From Phoronis australis (taxonomy: Eukaryota > Phoronida > Phoronidae): 64,000 nucleotides of DNA. The position numbers and the translations under genes were made by a program. The notes below the pieces were generated by a model. That model worked only from the letters and a program-made list of their open reading frames with translations, did no database searches and was not told where the DNA came from. Positions 48,240-58,437 of this stretch are shown here, one piece after another. The stretch lies in contig NMRA01000045.1 of NCBI GenBank assembly GCA_002633005.1, positions 1,173,552-1,237,551 on the forward strand, read 5' to 3'. The stretch's first letter is position 1; each line of letters begins with the position of its first letter.

Positions 48240-48264
48240 AACAACGACGCTTTTCCGCCAACTC
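48037..48264 (-). CDS. SLC66A1: SLC66A1 first coding exon
   Basis: The exon begins at 48264 after acceptor CAATTTCAG, and the ATG is at 48239. It encodes MPFTVLVHQLVAENGS, the glycosylation sites NET and NCT, PWLFTLLHQCALDKQRYASL and the first helix, ending AAFP in phase 2 at CC|GTGAGT. Confidence 0.93.
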
Positions 48265-48726
48265 TGAAATTGTGAAGCCTAGTTACAAACAAATCATGCC
48301 GTCAGGTCTTGTTCCTCACCATTTTTATAGAACGGGTAAAAATGATGTCACACCCATGAACCCTTAACAAATTTGATGTATCAAAATGAGAGCTTTTCAG
48401 GGGTCAGTACCAGATATCAAAGGATTTTGTGATGTATACTCATCTACAAACTTTAACAGTTTGGTGGAGATCTGTGACATATTTTTTAGTTAATCCACCA
48501 GGGATCCATATGGGATGATCAAACGAACATTGAAACCAACATTACTCAGCAATTGAAACCAATACAGAAGCCATGCCATTGGGGAAAGCCGGTGGATAGT
48601 TGCATGTTCACTCACAATATAGGACTACCATGTACTTTTTATCATGTTAAAACTATACAAGGGCATTCCATCAATCATCTTTTATATATGCTCAGTAAAT
48701 TTCCAACATCTCTGAAAACACACAGC

Positions 48727-48778
48727 TTCTGAGCTTGTTTGTTTTGAACACTCTGAGCTTGTTTGTTTTGGACACTCA
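48727..48778. repeat. Short tandem duplication
   Basis: CTGAGCTTGTTTGTTTTG followed by RACACT occurs twice in a row in the first intron of SLC66A1. Confidence 0.8.
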
Positions 48779-49249
48779 GTAAAATTCAGCTTGGGACAAT
48801 GGAAAACGAAAAAATTACTTTTCCTCAAGGATACAGCATTTCAGAAATAGGCAATATTGGCATTCCCAAATTCAAGAATTACGATCAACCACAAAGAATT
48901 ATTCGCTTCCATGTTACACGCTTTGAGGATACATTGAAACATTGAATCGACGCCTTTTGCTAACACGTTTTTTGTTCAGACTTTGTTGATACCCAATGCA
49001 GTATTTGAATCTTCAGTAAGAAAATTCAATTTCAGCAAAATATCGGGTTTTCTAAAAATTAACTAATCCAAAACTGGATACTTTTTAACAAATAAACACT
49101 CTTCTATAAGAGTCAGCCATTTGTGAACACAATGGTATACAAGATAACTTAAAACTGTGCCTACCACTCAATAGATCCACTCGCTGTGTTTCCTAATAAT
49201 CCCACACTGCAATTTGACATTGATGTCGAAGACAGTTAAACTTACTTAC

Positions 49250-49297
49250 CTTAAGTGTCCAAAGGTGAAACTTTAGCAGATTGAAGTAATAAGTGTT
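49250..49297 (-). other. SLC66A1: SLC66A1 5'UTR exon (noncoding)
   Basis: 48 bp between acceptor TTTTTTTTCAG and donor AAG|GTAAGT, just upstream of the first coding exon. It has no ATG. An earlier exon must exist; a GC-richer spot near 50150-50200 could be the start region. Confidence 0.6.
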
Positions 49298-49491
49298 CTG
49301 AAAAAAAACAAACAAAATTTACATTTCACAAATTTGTAGGTAAGAGTTGGAAGAATAAGAAACTGAGGCCCGGTGTGAGAGTAACATGAAACATTGGCCT
49401 GACCAGGACAGGAGACAGGGTCCTCATTCCCCATTGAGTGGCTTCGAGTCCCACTGGGCTACACTGCTAGACGCAAAGCAGTAGGGTGAAG

Positions 49492-49620
49492 CAGTGGCGG
49501 ATCTAGGATATCACAAGGGGGGCCCAACATGTTTTCTGTAAGCATATGCACAAATCACGATTGCAGATGCGCACAGCACCGAATGGGGGGAGGTCGGTAG
49601 GGGGGTTTGCCCAGGAAAAT
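49492..49620. mobile_element. MITE, GGCGGATC family, copy 4 (partial)
   Basis: It starts CAGTGGCGGATCTAGG, followed by GGGGGGCCCAAC. No matching right end was found, so its length is uncertain. Confidence 0.55.
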
Positions 49621-49727
49621 TTTGTTTTTTCCTCTAAAAATCAAGCATTTTCCTTGATTCCTGAAGTATTATCAAAGAAAAAGGCAAAAAAACCCAAAAA
49701 AGTGTCAAACAGCAAAAATTTAAGGAC

Positions 49728-49792
49728 CACAGACTCAAACTCACGACCTGCCGGATAGAGCGCACATGCTTTACCACTACATCACCACGATT
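49728..49792 (-). repeat. tRNA-derived SINE-like fragment
   Basis: On the minus strand TGGTGATGTAGTGGTAAAGC (A-box-like) and GGTCGTGAGTTTGAGTC (B-box-like) lie at tRNA-like spacing. It is imperfect, so a SINE or tRNA pseudogene. Confidence 0.5.
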
Positions 49793-50576
49793 TATCTCCT
49801 AACCTGATGCTAAGAGACCTACTTGTTTATGGTCCACAGCGTTTGCGCGCGAAACCTACTTCTTTTTGTAATGCTTATTACATGTTTTATATTTTGTGCA
49901 CTCAGTTCGCAATAAATTTGTTGTATTTAAAATAGTCTTCAAATGCCCAAAAGACCAAATCTGTTTTTCGTGTTGGCAATAATGACGGATTGCTTTGGAA
50001 AGTTAAGGTTTGACAAAGAGAGAATTATGAGTTTCTGAGTGATTCACTAAGGCTTCGATTAAAATTCACATCTTACCAACAGTTTCTGTTTTTTCATCGT
50101 CACTCAGATTCCATTTTCATTAAAAAATGAAGTAAATTTTCTTCATTCCACAGTGGAGCAGACGACGGAAACGGAGTCGTAGTGCGCAGCGCCATTGTTG
50201 TAGATTGATTGGAATACATTGACGAAACAATGATTAGTGTTTTGGCAATGTCATAAACAGGCAATTTCTAGGTTAAATGTCACTACTATAAGAAAACATG
50301 GGTGGCAATGGATGATTTTTGCATGTGAAGTAATCTGCAAAGAAAGTTCAAAGTTCATTTGACAAGTACATGTTGCTCTATGAAATACATCCGCTTCGCA
50401 CAAAGTCAACACATTGCCAAAACACCTAGTAAGCCACATTGAACGATCTTTTCGCAGCACGTGCTACACCGTTTGCTCACAATAGAATTGTGCAGGCCTA
50501 AGTTTTGGCTCCCTAACTCAAGAAAAAATTAGCAAAAAGGTTTGGGTCTGTTTTGGGAGAATTTCCGTGTAATAAA

Positions 50577-50714
50577 CCATGGGTGGCGCACCATAGGGGG
50601 CTGAGGGGAGGCTATAGCTCCCACTTTTTTCAGTGCTAAGCCGCACATGGTCTATAGGTGGTGCACCACAGGGGGGGCTGAGGGGGCTTAAGCCCCACCA
50701 CTATTTTCAGTGCT
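50577..50714. repeat. Tandem pair of a G-rich repeat
   Basis: GGTGGCGCACCATAGGGGGC..TTTTTTCAGTGCT is repeated as GGTGGTGCACCACAGGGGGG..ATTTTCAGTGCT about 75 bp on. It is probably a MITE that was duplicated in place. Confidence 0.6.
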
Positions 50715-50837
50715 GCACTGCCTATGTAAACGTGTATCCAGTCCCAGATTACTGAACCCAAAAGAGTGCCTTTTTGTGTATGGAAAATATAATGCACGAT
50801 TTCGCTGGTCACTCAGATTTAACTTTACTAGAGGTAC

Positions 50838-52315
50838 ACCGTATTTGCCGTTATAACCGCCCATGCCCCCACGCCTTTTCAGACTTTGCTAAAATAAGCG
50901 CGTACGTGTACGTGCGAAAAATGTCTTACCTACAGTCCTAAAATTCTACAGTAACGTCTTCAATTTATCAATAGTCTCCGACAGTCCTGAAAAAAATCAT
51001 TGTGCGCAGAATTTGTAGACCACGAGCCACGCCATTATGTCGGTATTTAGCCATGACTATACACTTCAAACCTCCGCCATGCCTCAAAACGAACACAAAA
51101 GTTCTGCTGATATTGCGAGGACCAATGGTCTGGCCTTTCAGAACAGAAGTAGAGTACTTGTCTACGGGATTGCTTTGTAGATATTTCCCGCATTCAACAG
51201 GAATCCAAATTTCTTTGTAGGTCTACACGTGAATCGAAGACTAATAAACAGCTTGGCCAGTGTTAAAAGCACGTGGCCAGGAAGCACACGCTACATATAC
51301 GAACCTGTCATCAAAGGCATAAGTCGGAAACTATCCATTCATGAAACAGGTAGCATAGCATTGGCAAGAAATGTCAATATTGGCACTAATTTCCAACAGT
51401 TTCTCATAGTATAAAAATGTTTGCGTTATTTTTAAAATGAATTGTTTGATTCACCATAACTGGTGTTTTTAAGCCAAATATCCAATAAAATAACCACTGA
51501 GATTGAATGCTTTGACACCCTTACACCGAAAAATAACTGTCAGATAGTCAGGTACGCATCCAGCTACACGGAGACTAATATGGCCTTACTGAGACAAATG
51601 TCGAACATTTTTAGCACATGATATCGGCAAGTTCTGAATGAAGCACGCTCTGGTTTAGGCCTACTGCTTGTGCAAATTTCTTTAGATACAATGCACATCC
51701 AGTTCGTTAGATTGCATGGCTCTCAGCTCTGGCAAATAAACTCTGGTGACACGCACGCGCTCGCTTACTCACAAACGCTTACAACTTCAAAACAAACGTC
51801 ACATGACAACAACATGTGTGTTCCTCCAGACAATTTTCTCACGTTGCCAATCATACAAGTCATGTAGATGGCACATCAGATTTGTACTTATACCTACCGT
51901 GATCCCAACTCCACAGGAACTTAAAAATCTTAGGGACGCCAAACTTGGAAACTTAAGGAGGATTTCAGGTAATTTGCTGGAGTCGAAGCTGTATTTTTAT
52001 TCAAGCATTCAAGTCGCCATATCGACGATTGCGAGGCAGGCAGTCGGCAAGTTTTCGCCCTGGGATTTCAGCATAATTTTCTGTAAAATGATCGTAATTT
52101 AGCAGCAAAGTTTGATAGCAATGCACCATGGTTTTTTGTAGAAAGTCTTTCATAGATTACAGATACGTCACAGACCGTAAATATAATGAATCTTAGCTTC
52201 CGATTTCACCCGTTTCGGAGACCGGGTTTCAACGACCTTGGGTTATAATAAGCGCCCCCCTTGAAATGAACTTAAAACTCTAAGCGCCCTGGGCGGTTAT
52301 TACAGTGAATACGGT
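50838..52315. mobile_element. GCGCCC-ended non-autonomous element, copy B
   Basis: The left end is CACCGTATTTGCCGTTATAA, the right end TTATTACAGTGAATACGGTA. It is collinear with copy A (41979-43744) without the inner MITE. No transposase frame is seen. Confidence 0.75.
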
Positions 52316-52619
52316 AACCTTAAATCGCAAATATAAACCTGTGACAGTTGTTTTTAGGGAAGGTTTTCAGCCATTGGAGATGAGGAGTGGCAATCACATA
52401 ATATGTTCGAATCAAAATTGAACTGGTATAATACCAAAAAGTCATTGGCGATATCACGCAAGCAACGTAACCCACCTTGCACATCACCAAGGTGCTTGCA
52501 AAGTATGGATTTCTCTAGTTTACCTTAAAATTGCGGGCTTTTTCTACCCGCTAGCAAATGTCCAAGAAAAAACATAAGTAACAAACATAATTAAAGCAAT
52601 AATATATTTTGCAACAACC

Positions 52620-52770
52620 CAGGGGCGGATTTTGAGTTAACGGGCGCCAGGGTAGAGTATTAGCCAGGATTTTGCCTGTCAAACACTTGCACCTTCGAAC
52701 TGCCAAATGGAATTTGGGAGAATTTTAAGGGGGCCATGGCCCCCTTGGCCCCCCTCTAAATCTGCCACTG
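52620..52770. mobile_element. MITE, GGCGGATC family, copy 5
   Basis: It starts CAGGGGCGGATTTTG and ends CTAAATCTGCCACTG, with the same GGGGGCCATGGCCCCC palindrome as copy 1. Exact 5-bp target duplication CAACC (52615-52619 and 52771-52775). Confidence 0.85.
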
Positions 52771-53249
52771 CAACCTACCATCATCAGAGAGAGATGACAA
52801 TAAAAATCCCAGGAATGTATCACTTGACATTTGACAACAAACGTAAGTAAATTGCTTAGGCAAGAGATTAGAACAAGTCTGCAATTGTGAGGTATTATTT
52901 TCTACTTGAACGAAAATTTTGTTTTCCATTTACATTGACTGTGTGCATATATTTATATTTTGAATACAAGAATCATTTTCTCTCGCTTTCGGTCTTGTGT
53001 CCTTTGTATACCGGAATTAGTCCCCAGTCATGAGCAACTGCAAGAGCTGGTTGTCTGAAAACATCAGTGCGAATTAGCCAGTCTGTGCAACGCACTGCTA
53101 GTAATAAGCTGTCATGTTTGCTTCAGACGTCTTTCGCGTATACTGTTTCGAGTGGTAAACTAAGTCAGGATTATACTTGAAAACAATTAGTTATCTACGA
53201 AAATATGTAGCAAAGCAAGACAGTTCAGTGATGAAACACTAATCATGGG

Positions 53250-56200
53250 TAAGTCGGATACAGCGGTCCCTGATTTTGAGAACCAGGCAATCACAAAATC
53301 AGGAACTGCTATATCCGACCACAGGCGTCCTCAGCTTCTGATCGTTTCCAATCTAATTCTTTATTAGTACTCAGAACAAGGAATTCCACGGTTGCTTCAC
53401 TTCAGCCAGCCATATCAAACACAAAACACAATAAATTTACACAAAACAGGTTCAGCAACCACCATAAGCAATTTATTGTTCTTTCTTCTGATAGCATTTG
53501 CAGTGTCCTGCTTCAAGGGGTTCACATCAAATTCGCAGACAAAGCACAAAATTCTTCCCAAAAAGCTGTTGCATACTGTCAATGTGCGGGTACGGAATTA
53601 TCAGATGAGTTATGGATGGACGGCAATTACCGGTATATCACGGAAGGTTACGAATAAGTGTGGAGTTGATGTCGTGACCTTCCATGACAAATTGGTAATT
53701 TCTGTTTGGCTCACTGACAGTACGCAGTGGCTTTTTGGGAAGATTTTTGCGCTTTGACAGCAAATTTGTTGCTGGAGCAGGACACCGTAAGTCAGCCATT
53801 CTCAATGAATCGCGACAACTCAACACCTGAGAAACTTGATTTTCAAGTATCTTCGTCTGGAGCTAACGTATTATTTTTACTTAGTTTAACTTGTAAATAA
53901 TAAGTCAAGAACATTTTCGTCAGCTCAGGAAGTGTAGTTATAGATTTATTTTGTTGTTTTATTAGAGTGACTGGATAACTTACTTGAAAACTGAAAACGC
54001 GTCAGTTGGGTCAATTTTTACTGCAGTTTGTTATCATTGACAACAAACAATGTCATTGAGCAATTTTATCAATCAGCATGCTACTTTCTTGTGTTTTTCA
54101 TGGACATATAAAAATTAAACTTTTGAATTAAATTTTTGCTTGGCAGTTGTTTATAACGGTGTTTTATAAAAACAGGTGCCGTGGTGTTAGAACTTGTTTT
54201 AATCTTCATTAGCGAATATTGATCATTCAAAAACTGGTAGTAAGGTGATGACTAAAAAATTTTTAAGTGAACTTAAAGACATCTCGTAAATGACATAACA
54301 CGTCCCTTAAGTGAGGTCCAAGTGATATTATGACTTTGGCTATTATTTCTGACCACCAACACTTCAGGAAATAACTGGTATGAAATAATGACGGATAGTA
54401 TACATATTTAAGGCTATTTATTGTCACTTGAGCGAGTTAATGTAACTAATTACGTAATAAAAATGACAACAGATTTTAATTGAAGCTTCTATGTTGCACG
54501 AAGGCACGTGGAGAAATTTGTAACACAACTTACATGTAGCCCACATGTACTGGTAAATTTTTACATTTGTTGCACAACTGTGCCTGGCATCCAACACGTA
54601 ACAAGTCACGCCCCGTAAATGACGACTCAAGGTAATTCAATCAACGTTGACGATTAGTTTAAAGAATGCTAAGGTTAAAAACCTTTTAACGGCAATTTTA
54701 ACTCGGCTTTAAATGTCATTAGGAGAAATCAAAGTAGTCCAGCAATTCATCTGACACCTTGAATGCTCTGCGGCTCTTCCCAGTAAGTACGAGGTCCAGG
54801 ATGAGCTTCAGGACGTCATCTTTCCGTAACCAAATCCTGTTTGTTTCCTTCGGCCACATAAACTATCCACTCATTTCACTGTAAGATGTTGACTTCCACA
54901 GGCAACTTGTCATCATCTGTGTCCACCACTTGTCCGAGATATCGGGGACCTTCATATTTACAAACAACAAAATCACTTTCTTTTCACTTGTATCTCGACT
55001 TCCTTGGTCTCAGCTAACACTCTATTATTTTCTTGTCTTTCGACTTTTTGTACTTCTGTCACTTCTGACACTGGTACCAAATAACCCATATATTGTTTAA
55101 TTTCTCTTCTAAGCCATTCGTCCCCAAATTGTGCCTTTTTACTGGCTCTGTATTCCTTCATCCGCTGCGACTTGGATTTTGGCATTCTGCAACGTAAACC
55201 AAGGTGACAAACTTTAATCAATAACTATTAAATAAAATAAAAGATGTCATCAATATTTTTGAAATCTCAGCTGTATTAAGTCAATGTATTGTCATAGATA
55301 ATAATTTAGTTACTACTTAAAAATGAATTTAATTTGGGCGAACATGAAACAAATCACTTACGGGACACTGAATGTCACTTGCGTGACAATTTTTTACGAG
55401 AACTTACCAAGACCAACGTCAAGCAAATTCTAATCAAAGTATGTTTCACAGGAATAGCAATTCGTCACTTAGTACGTTAATAATAACCCTGAAACATGTG
55501 AATTAAGAGAGATTACTCAAAACTTACCCAAAAATTCTGCTGACTGTTTTACCAAGTATTCTCAGAGAGTATCAATGTCGGCTGAAACGCACATGCTTAT
55601 TCTTGAACAACTGAACTATATTTAGGTCTCTCACATGCTAAAAGTAGGTGAAATTTATTGGACATGACCTAATTAGAAAATTGTCGTCCCGTAAATGAAG
55701 ACTCGTAAATGATAAGCAACCAGTTTCAAAGGCCAACATTTTTCCTAAAAGTTCGCAAAAAACTTTCAAAACTGTGTATTGATTTAGCACATCATCATAC
55801 CTTTGTAGAGTTTTTTTAGTTTCGACATCTTCATTTTAATTAACACAATATTCTTGAGTTTATGCACGTCCCGTAAATGATTCTATAAAAATTCAGCAGT
55901 GCCATGCAACCAATTTCAGATCAGGCAAAGATTTTAAAAATAATGTCATTGTCGTTTTTCGTGTACAAATTATTGATCACGAATTCACGATAATATTTGT
56001 TGAAACATTTTTAACAAAAAAATGCCAGTGAGGTCTCGTAAATGATTTGTGATTTGGTTTCACTCAGTAAACATGGTGGTATCTAAAATTTATTTTTCGT
56101 TTATGAAAAACGTTGGCTTTCGCTTTGAAAATGTCTCGCTGAGTTTCCGAAACGCAATTATTTCGGTACGGAAATTGCCGGTTTGTCGCGTAAAGTCACG

Positions 56201-56785
56201 ATGTCGATAACTGTTACTCTACACTTAGCCGCCAGTAGAAAAACTACTGAGTGCTTCCGTAACTCACCGGCAATTTTCGTCACCGTCCTTGACCTCGAAC
56301 GGCCCATGATGAAAGTGTGAGGGGGCTTTTTGTGAACATTTTTGTTCTTTGACTGCGAATTTCTTACGAAGTCGCCGGAACAGGACACCGTGAATGGTAT
56401 TGGGAGAAAGAACAATTCTTCATGGTTTGTTGAACCTCTGTTTTGTGTAACTTTATTAAGTTTTGTATTTGCTATGGACGGCTGAAGTGAAGCACCCGTG
56501 GAATTTCTAGTCGGGAGTGCGTCATACCTTGCAGTATTATATGTAGTGTATTGGGGACGATCAGAAGCTGAGGACGCCTGCGGCCTGTGCCTGTGGACTC
56601 GACAGTCCAAAAATAATGTGTTGCTCTGTTTAGCAGAATAACACAGCACAACATACTAAAAATACAATACATACATTCAGACAGACGGTAGGAAAAATAA
56701 TCAATGTAAGGATGGCATGAAAAAATAAAAATCTTATTTTTTCCATAGCGAACCATGGTCAGGGACTGGTTATTCGACTTGAGCA
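53250..56785. mobile_element. Large inverted-repeat element with repeated CCCGTAAATGA motif
   Basis: The ends AAGTCGGATACAGCGGTCC and, reversed, GTCAGGGACTGG..CGACTT face each other. Arms of about 500 bp (53319-53820 and 56140-56590) are diverged inverted copies, sharing for example GGCGTCCTCAGCTTCTGATC. Within the left arm a smaller inverted repeat (about 53503-53595 and 53690-53795) repeats one segment again. The centre has at least seven CCCGTAAATGA-type motifs and one short basic-protein frame. It looks like a non-autonomous or decayed DNA transposon of unknown superfamily. Confidence 0.65.
54973..55185 (-). CDS. Short basic protein exon within the inverted-repeat element
   Basis: After acceptor TTACGTTGCAG an ATG at 55185 opens MPKSKSQRMKEYRASKKAQF and GDEWLRREIKQYMGYLVP, running 70 residues to TAA. 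Such N-terminal MPKS..R...YR..KKA basic stretches occur in transposon-borne proteins in invertebrates, but I cannot name the family. The Lys/Arg-rich start suggests nucleic-acid binding. It is probably a remnant of the element's own gene. Confidence 0.4.
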   Translation of the reverse strand: MPKSKSQRMKEYRASKKAQFGDEWLRREIKQYMGYLVPVSEVTEVQKVERQENNRVLAETKEVEIQVKRK

Positions 56786-58378
56786 CCGCCACAGGTGAGG
56801 CAGAGATAAATGTGGACATTGGACACAGTCCCGTTGTCCTTGGGCCATTAGTTTCAACTAATACTAATAGTTTGTTTAATCTTAAAATTTCCAGTACTGT
56901 AGTTCCGTCTCTAGAAACCTAGGTAACTTACTTAATCACGTTTCAAAGAAGGATCTGATGATAAACTTTACGTTATCAGATTGCAGACAAACCTTGGTGA
57001 AGCAGCTGACATAATCCCGTGACTGCAAAATGGAAACCGCCACAAAAACATGACCTTTGACATCACGGTTTTTCACGACTGCAAGCGAGACGGAAATCTG
57101 TCTCCTTGTAGACTCCGGAACAAGGTATACTTGATTGAAATTTCGATAAAAAATCTGTAATCATCATTGGGTTCTGTGTGTGTTAAGTTTAAACATAATT
57201 CTTGAGTATTCTTTTAAGATGCATATTTTACCGAATATGATTAATATCTTTCTTTCTGTGTAGGAGAAAAGGCTTGGAAACAAGCTTCAAACTGGGTCCT
57301 ACCTAAGGACTTCGAATCTTCCCTTTCACGTTGCGATGTTACAAAGGGGAAGAACTAATCTGTCGCCGCCTGTAAATCAACATCATTCGAGAGCACCACA
57401 ACCGTATCCTTTATAGTGATGTAACGCGTCTAGGAAGCCGACATGACGCTATTTTCTGTCAGTATAGCTTGGTTGAAATTACGCCGGTACATGTGTGTCG
57501 CAGTTCCAAATAAAACCAAGATGGCAGACAGGGTGCCGACTAAGTCGGCGTGACGTGACACATATGTGAGTGTTAAAAACGTCTTTGAAACGAAATTTGT
57601 GTTAGGCTGTTTTCTCTTTGAATTTGTCATACCCCCAAGACAGTTTTCCAGTCTGTGAAAAATATATCTTCACTCAATTTTCTTGTAAATATGCCACTCA
57701 AATTTGAAATCTTGCACTTAGTTCACCGTTCACTCACTCTTGACTGCTTTGGTTAGTAACTGCTTTGTCATTTGCATTATTTTGATAACCCTCATTTGAT
57801 TTCAGTAGTAAACTTTGTCAAATATATTGATTGAACAGTTCACATTATGATTACCATTTGTTGATCATGACTAGACATCAACTTGTTACATTGGATTGTC
57901 ACTCAACTCCACAAGTACTTATGTTTTTTGGATTTTTTGCATTTCGCACCATTAGCCTATACTATAGGAGTTATCCTTTGTACAACAGAACTGTTTGTTG
58001 GAAAGGGTCTTCGTAGTTATTTAATTGTTTCCAATCCGACTATGAACATACATACTTGATACTATTTTCTGAATCCTCTAGTCACGGTGATTCCAAAAAT
58101 GTATTACTTGTTCTGATTGGTCCCTTCTTCGTATTCATGAATTCAGTGTTTTTCTAAGGCATTCATTTGCAACGCGGATTTAGTGAGGCAGCCATTTTTA
58201 AAAGTGCAACACTTTTCAGCAGGATTGATAACTAACAGTTAACCTATAATGAAGTAGGTTTGATGTAGAATATATTTCGGTGTTCGCCTATTTTAGCCTG
58301 CCAGTGATATTAGTTATCTTATTATCTAATTCCACTTGTTGGAATCAGTTTTTGTCTTTGAGACGATATATATCTGCC

Positions 58379-58437
58379 ATGACACGAACCGAAATCATGT
58401 CTGAGATGTCAAGTGTTTTCGAGGACGACATGTGTCC
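58379..58437 (+). CDS. Candidate first coding exon of an unidentified gene
   Basis: An ATG in good context (TGCCATGA) gives MTRTEIMSEMSSVFEDDMC, then a strong donor CC|GTGAGA. Without splicing the frame stops one codon later. The acidic peptide and the donor suggest a real start exon, but I recognise no protein and no following exon. Confidence 0.3.

Noticed and set aside
53392-53757. 121-codon open frame on the plus strand
   Set aside because: It lies wholly in the inverted-repeat arm at 53.3-53.8 kb. The matching arm at 56.2 kb has different frames and no conserved protein, so it is a chance frame in a repeat.
56158-56649. 163-codon open frame on the minus strand
   Set aside because: It is the long open frame of the other arm of the same inverted repeat. 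The peptide shared by the two arms is short and breaks with indels, so it is not a gene.
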